From the NCBI RefSeq assembly GCF_003265705.1, contig NW_020313157.1, positions 3,215,474 through 3,279,473 on the forward strand: a DNA stretch of 64,000 nt, in the 5' to 3' direction. The notes under the pieces were generated by a model that was given only the letters and a program-made list of their open reading frames with translations, was not told the origin of the DNA and did no database searches. The translations under genes and the position numbers were made by a program. This document shows positions 1-9,766 of this stretch, piece after piece. How positions within the stretch are numbered: the stretch's first letter is position 1; each line of letters opens with the position of its first letter. The stretch is from Callorhinus ursinus. Taxonomy: Eukaryota > Chordata > Mammalia > Carnivora > Otariidae.

Positions 1-393
1 GTTTGCGTTAATCTTCAGTCACAGCTGTTGCTCGTCAGCACCGTCCAACTACAGAACAGCCCCCCACCCCCCAAGAATGTGGAAATTTTTAATGGAATTA
101 TAAACGTGCAGTAGTTGAAGTGACTCAGCATTTCCAACTCCAGTAGTTTATCCCTTCTATAGACTCCCTTCTGTGCACGGGGATGGCATGGTGGCAGCGT
201 TCCCTGGGGGAAAGGGATGGGCACAGGCCAAATGCCCAGGATTGGACCCTGATTGTTACAGTACATGCATGTATTCGAATTTCTTGCAACCACAAGAAAA
301 CCACAACTTTCTCATAGGAAAGACACTTATTTTATACCACTGTTTATGCTGTTTGAGTTTTTCACAAGGTGCTACTCTTAAAGTATACATATT

Positions 394-520
394 GGGGCAC
401 CTGGCTCAGTTGGTTAAGCATCTGACTCTTGATCTCAGCTCAGGTCTTGAGCTCAGGGTCATGAGTTCAAGCCCTGTGTGGGGCTTCACGCTGGGCGTGG
501 AGTCTACTTAAAAAAAAAAA
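394..520 (+). mobile_element. Short-type carnivore SINE in ADCY9 intron
   Basis: tRNA-derived head (GGGGCACCTGGCTCAG, then TGACTCTTGATCTCAG) followed by the 'gagttcaagccc' core and a plain A tail. The direct repeat AAGTATAC is at 381-388 and again at 520-527. This is the shorter, older-looking type without a CT-rich segment. Confidence 0.9.
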
Positions 521-1277
521 AGTATACCTATTATTTGTAAAAATATTAACGGTCTTAAATGACTTTGACAAAACAGAACTAAGTAGGGGGTAATGGTACA
601 TTGGCGGACTTTTATACAAGTAGGCAATAAAGAACTTACACTCATTGTAAAATTACACATCTATCAGAACTAAAGTTGGATTAGGAATCTAAAAAGTGAG
701 TATGTCAGAGAATGTTAAATTTCTTGGGTATGTTGATGGTAGTGTGGTTACATAGGGAAATGTCCTAATTCTTAGGAGATGGGGACTAAAATGTTCAGGA
801 TCGAAGGGTCGTGATGTCTGCAGCTTACCTTCATAATGTTCAGCGGGAAAGCTGTGTGCACCACGCATGTGTGTTGACAGAGGGAAAGAGCAAAGCCTCA
901 GAATGTCAGCAATTGTTGAATCCAGAAGAAGGGTGTACAGATGTATTATTAGTCTCTTAACTTTCCTATAGTGTTTAGAATTTTCTAAATAGAAAGTTTG
1001 CGGAAATGAAAAGATTTTTAAATCAAGGAGCTAAAGACTCCTGAAGAACAAAGCAGTCGCCAAGTAGTTACTCAGAAATCAGTTACAAAAATCAGTCTTT
1101 ATCTTGGCACCTGTTCAGCCAGCCAGCTAAACAGGGTCAGGTAGCTTTTCGGCTGCAGGTCATTGACACGTTGAACTCCACAGACGTTGGTGCAGAGTGC
1201 TAGTTAGCTGGGCTGTTTCAGAACCCGCAAGTCGTGAGCAGCAACCTCTCCCTTAAAAGATGCACTTAAGAAGGTAC

Positions 1278-1304
1278 ATCCTTTCTCTTCTCTTTACTCT
1301 CCAG
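1278..1304 (+). promoter_or_regulatory. ADCY9: 3' splice site of ADCY9 terminal exon
   Basis: A pyrimidine-rich run of CTTT/CTCT words is followed by ACTCTCCAG, with AG at 1303-1304. The frame from 1306 reads S-E-G-N-P-C-N-S-S-L-P-R-D-G and runs without a stop into the known ADCY9 C-terminal half. Base 1305 completes a codon split across the intron. Confidence 0.85.
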
Positions 1305-2493
1305 TTCCGAGGGAAATCCGTGCAATAGTTCCTTGCCGCGTGATGGCAGAACAGCCAGCCTGATTGGCCAGGAAGTGATTCTTGTCTTCTTCCTCCTGCT
1401 CTTGTTGGTCTGGTTCCTGAATCGAGAATTTGAGGTCAGCTACCGCCTGCACTACCACGGGGATGTGGAGGCGGACCTTCACCGCACCAAGATCCAGAGC
1501 ATGAGGGACCAAGCCGACTGGCTGCTGAGAAACATCATCCCCTACCACGTGGCTGAGCAGCTGAAGGTCTCCCAGACCTACTCCAAGAACCACGACAGTG
1601 GAGGTGTCATTTTCGCCAGCATCGTCAACTTCAGTGAGTTCTACGAGGAGAACTATGAGGGGGGCAAGGAATGCTACCGGGTCCTCAATGAGCTCATCGG
1701 GGACTTCGACGAGCTCCTGAGCAGGCCAGGCTACAGTAGCATCGAGAAAATCAAGACTATCGGGGCCACGTACATGGCTGCATCGGGGCTGAACGGCGTC
1801 CAGTGCCAGGACGGCAGCCACCCGCAGGAGCACCTGCAGGTCCTGTTTGAGTTCGCCAAGGAGATGATGCGCGTGGTGGACGACTTCAACAGCAACATGC
1901 TGTGGTTCAACTTTAAACTCAGGGTCGGCTTTAACCACGGGCCGCTCACGGCGGGGGTCATCGGCACCACCAAGCTGCTGTATGACATCTGGGGCGACAC
2001 TGTCAACATCGCCAGCAGGATGGACAGCACGGGGGTGGAGTGCCGCATCCAGGTGAGCGAGGAGAGCTACCGTGTCCTGAGCAAGATGGGCTATGACTTT
2101 GACTACCGGGGGACAGTGAACGTGAAGGGCAAGGGCCAGATGAAGACCTACCTGTACCCAAAGTGCATGGACAGTGGGGCCGTACCACAGCACCAGCTGT
2201 CCATCTCCCCGGACATCCGAGTCCAGGTGGACGGCAGCATCGGGCGGTCTCCCACGGACGAGATCGCCAACCTGGTGCCTTCTGTACAGAACGCGGACAA
2301 GGCGTCTCTGGGTTCCGAAAACAGCGTGCAGGCCAAGGACACTCACCTGTCCTTGAAGAGGCCATGGAAAGAGCCCCTCAAGGCTGAAGAAAGGTGTCAA
2401 TTTGGCAAAGCCATAGAGAAAAGTGACTGTGAAGAAGTGGGCGTGGAAGAAGCCAGCGAGCTCACCAGGCTCAACGTTTCCAAGAGCGTGTGA
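1305..2493 (+). CDS. ADCY9: Adenylate cyclase type 9, C-terminal exon (partial)
   Basis: Membrane adenylyl cyclase, converting ATP to cyclic AMP downstream of Gs. The window holds only the last exon, about 395 codons of a protein of roughly 1,350. In order: an extracellular stretch with an N-glycosylation sequon (CNSS); the last transmembrane helix (about 1357-1420, IGQEVILVFFLLLLLVWFL); a short linker; the C2a cyclase half-domain (about 1480-2160); and a C2b tail ending LNVSKSV with TGA at 2491-2493. Visible C2 residues include the purine-selecting Lys in EKIKT and Asp in YDIWGD, the catalytic Asn/Arg in VNIASRMD, and Lys in KGKGQMK. The metal-binding aspartates belong to C1, outside the window. 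The forskolin-pocket positions carry Tyr (1675-1677) and Ala (1765-1767), as in other ADCY9 proteins. The C2b tail is known to be autoinhibitory in this isoform. The reading frame is intact. The TTG at 1333 is an internal Leu, not a start. Confidence 0.97.
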
Positions 2494-3325
2494 CGCAGCA
2501 CCCGTCGCTGCCACGGTGCTCTGCTCCTCGAAACACAATCATGTTTGTACTTGCCTGTTGTGCGTCCCGAGCACCACAGCCTCCATCGCTGGATGTGGCG
2601 CTGTGTGGTCATTGCCCTGACGTCTTTGTGCGCCACACACATCCGTCTCTTTGCTTTTTGTCCTCCGGAGCCCTGTCCCCTGGGTGTGAGCGTCAGCAGC
2701 ATGGAGAACAAGTGCCTTCAGGGGTGGCCCGGCCTCGCGTTTGGGAACATAGGCCGCCTGTGGAGATCGCGGCATTGGGTATTGCTGGACTTTTTAAACG
2801 AAGCTGTGGTTAAGATATCATTTTTATTGCTTTTTCTCACAAGACACTTTGGGTTTTTGTTTTGTTTTTGCTCGTACAATGTTTTTGCGGGTTTTTTCTT
2901 TTCTGTATACATACTAGTGTTTTCCAGTGACCTGACCTTTCTATGTAAACACATACACGCACACACACTTTCATTTATGAATCTGAGATCAAGTGCCAGT
3001 AACTCACTGTGAGGGGAGGTGGGGGGGCGTGGGCTGCAAGCAGCCCCCAGACAGGGTGGCCCACGCCCTCCCGACCTGCACCTTCCAGAGCACCCAGGCC
3101 CTCAGGGGCTGTGGGGCATTAGGGCTTCCTCCCTGTGCAGGCCAAGATTGCATATGCTAACCAGTAGCAGAGCTTGTGAACCCAGGCCTCAGGTATTTAA
3201 AAGCCGTGTTTCATTCTGCCCCAGACACCAAGGGGTCTTCCAGCTGGGAGCGAAGGGGTTTGTCTTTGAAGCTGAATCCTCTGAGAGGGAAACTCAAAAT
3301 AAACGTCTGAGGGTTGCATTTATTT
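2494..3325 (+). other. ADCY9: ADCY9 3' UTR, proximal
   Basis: Sequence between the ADCY9 stop and the first canonical poly(A) signal. It is GC-rich at first and AT-rich around 2810-2990, with no interspersed repeats recognised. The end is inferred from AATAAA at 3298-3303, with cleavage expected shortly after. No transcript evidence is available here. Confidence 0.7.
3298..3303 (+). terminator. ADCY9: Proximal poly(A) signal of ADCY9
   Basis: Canonical AATAAA. A GT-rich element (TGTGTGTTTTGGTGG, about 3347-3361) lies downstream, as expected for an efficient cleavage site. The repeated ATTT array lies between the two. Confidence 0.6.
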
Positions 3326-3340
3326 ATTTATTTATTTATC
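3318..3340 (+). repeat. ATTT tandem array / AU-rich element
   Basis: Five overlapping TTTA units give several overlapping ATTTA words. If transcripts read past the proximal poly(A) site, this would be a class II-like AU-rich element. If not, it is a simple repeat just beyond the mRNA end. Confidence 0.6.
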
Positions 3341-5209
3341 AGGAAATGTGTGTTTTGGTGGAGGGGTGGCCAGGTCATTCTGGTGAAGGGACATAGGCTG
3401 GGTTGGGGGGAGGGGGCCTGTAGGGGGGACACAGAAGGATGAGAAGATGTCCATTAGTGCTTTGGCCACTCTGGGCCACTCAGGGGCTCCCCACACGGGC
3501 TGAGCAAGACCTGACCGGGCCTGGCCAGCGCTCCCTGGGATGGAGATGCTCTCAGCCACTAATGGGCACTGCCACTTCTGTCCAGAGGGCTGCAGATACA
3601 TGTCCTTGGGGCCCTCCTGCTGCAGAGCCCTGCCCCGTGTGAGGCAGGAGGCCTGAGCCAAGCACAGCGGTGGGCAGGCAGTGCCAATTGCCTTGGCTTG
3701 CACATATCTGAGAAATTTCTCATCCTTTCCTGTTCTTGGCTTGTGCAGGGCCTGTGTGTGGCAGGCTTGAACCCGGTGAATCCCAGCCCTCTTTAGATGG
3801 AGTTCTCACGCTGTGTGTAGGGACAGAATCATCCACATGCACACGAGGTGTTGAGCTAGGGCAAGGAGAGGAAACCTAAGGAAAATCACTTCTGGGCCCT
3901 TTGTTGCTGATCCTGTCTGTGATGACGTTTTGCCATGTTGAGTCTGGAGCGTATGTAGAGTTGAACTGAGGCTCGTGTTGCCCTGTCATCAGCATAGTTA
4001 CTTTCAAGGTGACTCTAGTGTATGGTTCACAGGATAGTTTGAGGACTAGCTCCTTCTCTGTTTAAGGTCTTCATTGTCATTTGCTGTGCATTTTCTTTTC
4101 GCTGCTAAATCTCTGTATAGACTATCAGATCTACATCAAGTCCCATTATCAGTCCCCCCCTCCCAAAATTCATCGAGAATCTGCCATTTCTGGCATCAGG
4201 AAATACTGATTCTGATGGGTCAGCTCCCCAGGGGGGACACGCGTGGGGCGGCCTCCCAGCAATGCAGCCATAGCCAGGATCTTGACGTCCCAGGGAGTCG
4301 AGAGCATTCTCGGTAACTAAGATCTTCCTTCAGGTTTTACTGTCAGTTTTTTGGTCTTCCAATGCTGGAGGAAGGATGGTGTGACAATACCTCTTGCTTC
4401 TAAAGAATGTATTCTTATAAGATACTGCAGAATTTTTATTTTTATTTTTATTTTAAAACACTACCCGACACTGTCCTTGTCCATAGGGACTGTGGGCATG
4501 TTAGGGACTCCTCCCATCAGTGTTGAGGCATGTATTTGAGTGTGGTCCTCTCCTTTTGCCTTCTGTCCTCAGGCTCTGTAGCTCTGGCAGCAGCTAAGGG
4601 GCTGGGTGTTTGCCGACGGGTCGCCTGCGTCTCTGCTGTTCCACTCAGAACATGTCCTACAAGGTTCATCTCTGCACATGCTTCCTCCCCAGCACATTCT
4701 CTTTTCCCTTCCCCTCCTGCAAAGGTGTTTGTGATTCCTGACCATGGGAAGCCGCAGACCGCAGGGAGAGGGTCTTAACATCTGGCGATCTGGTCCAGCA
4801 GCGTGTGCATTGAAGCCTTTGATGATTGGCTCACCCAGAGTTTCAAATTGTCTTTTAAAAAAACACCCCGAGCCTTCCTAAATCACCAGTACAGATGTTC
4901 TTTCTGGGCCACCAGGCGACTTGGGTCCTTCCCAGTTCCCTGCCCTGAAGCATACCTCAACGCAGGAGCACAGAATCTCTGCAACAGAAACGCCGTGTAT
5001 CCAGCTCCATTGGCGTTGAACAGAGAATCACTGAGGACAGGCCCCTGAGCAGCGGTTCAAGTGCTACCAATATGACGGATGTGCTCTTCACAGAGGCAAT
5101 ACCTCTTACGAACTTAGGTCAGGAAGCAATATTTCAGAATTGAATGTGTGTAAATAGTTGCTTTGAGTTGCAATTGCCGTTTTCTTCTTGGCCCCAAGTC
5201 AGATCAAAT

Positions 5210-5211
<2 letters not shown>

Positions 5212-5243
<32 letters not shown>

Positions 5244-5304
5244 ATGTATATGTGTGTGTGTGTGTGTGTGTATATATGCATATATATATATATATATATA
5301 TATA
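5212..5304. repeat. (AC)n-(TG)n-(TA)n compound microsatellite
   Basis: Fourteen AC units (5213-5240), an AT-rich spacer (AATATGTATA), about ten TG units (5251-5270), then TA repeats to 5304. The AC and TG arms are reverse complements, so the block can fold into a hairpin or cruciform. Confidence 0.95.
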
Positions 5305-6003
5305 AACAAGCACACCTAATTTTATCCAGTGCAAACAAATGTAGAGCATCAGTTATGAAGCCCTTAAGTAGCTTGAAGAGTCACACCGATTATGCAACAC
5401 CTGCACGCGACTCCATTAACCCTGACTCCACTCTTGGAGGCAGCACCTGCACATTTGCACATGACACTGAGAGCCAGAGGGCCGCGTGCTTCCCGCTACG
5501 TGGACTGTAATAATGTGTAGTTTCCAAAGATCTGTCTGCGTTTGCATTTCTAGATTTTTGAGGTAAGCGTTTTTTCGCTGGTTGTTTCAGAAAATCACAT
5601 CATGCCTAGAACCTGAAATTAAATTAACAAGAACCAACTGTTTGCATTTTCCATCTTTCCTTCACTCTGCTCTTTTTAAATTGTTAACTCTAATTATTTC
5701 AGAATGCATCCACTCAAGAAATGGACATTAAAATATTCTAAAATCTAAATATTTGATGCCTGGTATTTCCTCGTTGAAAAGATCAGTTAACACTTCAGAA
5801 ATCAAGGCACTCCTTATTCCCTGTGATTTGTGGCTAAAATAAGATTTGCTTTTCTTTCACATCATGACTTTGAAAACAAGACAGCTAAAAAAAACAACAA
5901 AACAACCCTATTTATGTATGTGGTTTCTTTCTTTTTGTTTAATGGACATATTTGCTACAGTTAACTTTGACTGAAAAATATTTTTATGTGGAAATTAAAA
6001 AAA

Positions 6004-6009
6004 AATAAA
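6004..6009 (+). terminator. Candidate distal poly(A) signal
   Basis: AATAAA within an A-rich stretch after conserved-looking AT-rich sequence. The downstream GT-rich element is weak, so support is modest. Confidence 0.35.
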
Positions 6010-6030
6010 GCAGGTTATAGGACAAGTTTG

Positions 6031-7140
6031 GCTTGCAACGATATCCCTATTTTATTAGGCCTTCTAAATCGTTTTTCCTGCAAGATCTTAGGAGAAGGAA
6101 TTGACTGAGAAAATGAAGTAGGTTTTCTGAAAAGACACACCTACACAGCCTGTTCCTGGGGGTGTCTATCAGGGGAAGTCACAGACCCATCTCAGAATCC
6201 ATTTAAAGTCACAGTCACTATTCCCAAAAACACATACATGCCATTTGTAAGTATCTCAGAGGTTCACAACACCTCCAGGTCCGAAGCAAAACCATAGATC
6301 TGTTGGGGTGTAGAGCCTTTTCCCCTACGAAGTCTTTCCTGGTGACTACAGTATTTATCAGCAACTTCAGAGCACAGGATCCTCTTGTAGACTCAGCAGA
6401 GGAAGGTGAAGATGTGGTCCCCCAGTCCTTGTTCATCACCTCACAGGGATCAAGCTTCTAGATGGTTCTCTGCTGGAACCTGGTGCTTATGAGGGCATTA
6501 CGGGTTGATGTGGGCATCCTTCCCTCCTGAGCCCTAGGAAACTTTCTGGAGGTCAGGGAGTCGTGGTCTGTGCTACACCAGAGGTCTGTGAGAGCATGGG
6601 TCTCTCTACTCGAAGGGGTGCCCCGGGGACTTTTGAGGACTTGGCAGTCACGAAAGACGGCCCCTAATTTTTTGCAGTAAGCCTCAGAACTTAGCCTTTG
6701 TGGTTTCTCTCATGCATGTGGTTGCTTTTCTCTGCTGTGGGGAATCTCCTTGTGGCCACCTGGAATAGATCCCAGGTGCCAGGAAAAGGAAACTAACTGG
6801 GGAAGAGATAAGTAAAAGGAAGTGATTAAGAAAAGTACACACTTGCACACCCTATACGTGTAAATTAAAAATCTTCCCATGTCTATTTTTATACAGTTCC
6901 TACATGAAAATTGTTTTTTTTTAATTATGTGACTCCAAAGAGTTATCACTGTATATTAGAGTAACGTCAGTTTGGGGAATTCTCCCTGTTCCCTTTGGGC
7001 CCAGATGCCAGAAGGAGAAGCAAATTAAGTGGTTGTGTGTCAGGAGCCAAGGGCCTCCTGAAATCTCAGTCATCGAAAGCAGTGACCTTAACCTTTCTTG
7101 GCTCACAGAGCCTGTGATAATCTGATGACAGTTATGGCTC
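6031..7140. other. Unique intergenic sequence
   Basis: No recognised repeat, RNA gene or believable coding region. The open frames here are short and lack protein-like composition. Confidence 0.5.
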
Positions 7141-7150
7141 TTTTCTCCAG

Positions 7151-7151
<1 letters not shown>

Positions 7152-7200
<49 letters not shown>

Positions 7201-7210
7201 NNNNNNNNNN

Positions 7211-7257
<47 letters not shown>
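7152..7257. repeat. (CA)n microsatellite with assembly gap
   Basis: Pure CA repeats on both sides of ten N bases at 7201-7210. The true array length is unknown because the gap lies inside the repeat. Confidence 0.98.
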
Positions 7258-7260
<3 letters not shown>

Positions 7261-7263
<3 letters not shown>

Positions 7264-9572
7264 AATGTTGCATATAATTTCATGAGTCCCCAGATTCAAA
7301 TAAAGTACCCCCGATCTGCAACAACTAAGGAATGATGAGTTTTTATTATAACTATCTGCTGGTGAGGTTTCCAAGCATTTCCGGACTGCATTGGAAATTC
7401 GGTTCCCCATGTTAATGCTGCTTTGTTTGCATATGCATTCCCAAGCAAATGGTATTTTCGTGTTTTATGTTTGGATTCGCTAAATATATTCAAGGAGCCA
7501 CTCAAAGGACTTTACAGTTTCACAAAGTCAGATTCTTCCCAACAGATAAGGAACACTCAGCCAGCTGAGTACCTACGACGTGCCAAATAATGCCAAACCT
7601 CCCTTTATTTGGGCTGTTGAAGTTGCCATGAGGCTTGAGAATATTCGAGCAACAGCTGTGATCAGAGATGCTGCTTTTCCTATTGCTTTCCTGCTGCGAA
7701 TTCTTCAGTAGGTGGAAGGGTGGTTCCAGGTATCTAGGTTGGCACAGCGACGTCCTTTCCTTACTGACGTGTTTACACAGCGGCTTCTCAGTGTCATCTG
7801 TAAACAAAGAGATGATTTTTATATTCATGATCTTAAAGAGTATTCAGTCTTTGAGGAAAGAACAACGCATGAGAAACAGAGAAAACAACTTGTACCCGTA
7901 TTGTGTTGGTCCCTCATGGGGAGAGCAGGCCACTCCACATACAACTCGTGAAATCATCTGTTTCCATTGTTAAAACCATCCTCCAGATGGTAGTTGGGGC
8001 CCCAGCATGAGGGTCTCAGAACAAGGCACTGGCTTGGACTGATTTGGCTAGTGGGAGCCACCACCCAGTAAAGAGTACCACCCAGTAAAGCGTCTCCCTG
8101 CCCTCCCAGAAAGAAGCGCCGGTGGCCGGGAGGGGTGGGGGCTGTGAGCAGAGGTCTCTGCCCGTCCTGTCTCCGCCTGTCTCTGCCCTGGGCCCTGTCA
8201 CCAGGCAGGCAGCAGCTTCTGGCAGGGGGCAATCTTCTGAACAAATTGCTCTCTCATTTTCCTCTGATTTTTTTGCTCTTCTCAGCAAACAAAATTCTTG
8301 CCACATAGGTTGGAAGGGCAGTGGACGGTGTCGGAAAGGAGGAATTGTTTGGATTTGTCCACGTGATCCTGGGAAAAGGAAGAGGAATGGGAAAGGGAAG
8401 AGCTGCACACCTACACGCTTGCGGGACTGACTCCCTTGTGACACCCTTGTGCCCAAGGCAAACCTCATGGCTCACCGCGCCTTTGCTTGGGAAGATCTCC
8501 ATTCACCTTCTCCCTGGCTTCCAGCCTCTTGGGTCTCCAGCCCTGACCTCTTGGGAGTCCTCCCACCAAGGACCAGCCAGCCCCACCTCACGGACAGCCA
8601 TGCCTCTCCAAGGACACAGGTGCCTCCATTCTACCAGCTCCCCACCCCCCTTCCACCGCTCTCTTTGACCTCCCAAGTAGGTTTCAGTTCCATGCCAGAT
8701 GCCATCCTCACTGTCTAACTTCAGGAATACGGATAAACCTGCAGAAGCACAGCAAGCTGCCATTTTATTGATTGAAAGAAAATAACCCATTCAGTTCTCA
8801 CCTAGGCAAACATGTCTCATAAAGCACATAAAGCAGTTTCCCGTTACAGCTTCCACCAAAGAACTCAAGACACGGGACCCGTTGGTCTTCATAATGACTC
8901 ACCTATGTGGGTAGGCAGAGGTGTTTTTTCTGTACAACAGATTGCAGAGCTGAACTTAGCGGAGGGTCTTGCCCTGGTCCAGCTGGTTGCAGCCCAGTTC
9001 CCAGCTACAGAGCTGGAACCCGGAGCATGCTGCCAAATCCACATGACTGCCTGTCATGGCCTCCCCCTTCCTTGGTCCCTCATGGGGGACTTAGTTCTTT
9101 CTTGGCAAAGAGAGAACTAAGATTCCAGGGGGTGGAGTGGGTCATCGTGCAATTAAATGGTGAAATTAGACAGTAGGTCCCTATGTGCCCAAGTACACGT
9201 AAAATACACCTCCCCTTCTTTACCTCTCCCCTTCTTTTTATAAGACTGGGTACTTGAATTCAATGTGGAATATTTAAGTGATTACCTAGTGTGTGCTTAC
9301 AATGGAGATGTTTTAAAATTATTCCAGTGTCCGTATGGACTTGTGTCCGTGTGCTAACCAAGAGTGCCAGGGGAATGCAGAGTTTGCAACTCGTCAGTGC
9401 CTTCAGAAAGATCTGTGGAAAGCACAGGTTATGTTGCTGTCCTGTCCTTCCTGCAAACAGAACAGAAACAGATTGCTTACCTTTAACATAAAATCAGGTT
9501 TCTCCCCCCCAACCGTTGATTACACAATAAATTATTATGTATAATGTTGGGTCATTTTAAAAACATATATCT
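7261..9572. other. Unique intergenic sequence
   Basis: No interspersed repeat or gene recognised. GC rises at about 8.1-8.7 kb, where both strands show short open frames of low-complexity composition. None resembles a known protein. Confidence 0.5.
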
Positions 9573-9749
9573 GGGGGCGCCTGGGTGGCTCAGTCATTAA
9601 GCATCTGCCTTCGGTGCAGGTCATGATCCCAGCATCCTGGGATCGAGCCCCGCATCAGGCTCCATGCTCTGTGGGAAGCCTGCTTCTCCCTCTCCCACTC
9701 CTCCTGCTTGTGTTCTCTGTCTCTCTCTGTCAAAAAAAAAAAAAAAATC
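9573..9749 (+). mobile_element. Long-type carnivore SINE
   Basis: Head GGGGCGCCTGGGTGGCTCAG, GGGATCGAGCCC core, CT-rich segment and A tail ending ATCTT. Flanked by the direct repeat TAAAAACATATATCTG at 9558-9573 and 9751-9766. The near-perfect duplication suggests a recent insertion. Confidence 0.95.
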
Positions 9750-9766
9750 TTAAAAACATATATCTG

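Larger units (their letters stand above)
1..1304 (+). other. ADCY9: ADCY9 last intron, 3' part
   Basis: Non-coding sequence upstream of the terminal ADCY9 exon. It ends in a long pyrimidine tract (about 1278-1302) and the acceptor AG at 1303-1304. One SINE lies at 394-520. The rest shows no other feature I can name. The short open frames here have no recognisable protein and overlap the SINE or unique AT-rich sequence. Confidence 0.85.
3326..6030 (+). other. ADCY9: Possible extended ADCY9 3' UTR
   Basis: No interspersed repeat and no credible ORF is visible over 2.7 kb directly downstream of the proximal poly(A) site. This would fit a long alternative 3' UTR ending near AATAAA at 6004-6009. 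It contains the CA/TG/TA block at 5212-5304. The extension is inference; cleavage could stop at about 3325. Confidence 0.4.

Noticed and set aside
1333..1335. TTG as the start of the ADCY9 frame
   Set aside because: It is an internal Leu. The frame continues upstream to the splice acceptor at 1304, and the protein's start lies many exons away.
7132..7410. Cys-Val repeat protein frames
   Set aside because: They are translations of the CA microsatellite running across the N gap.
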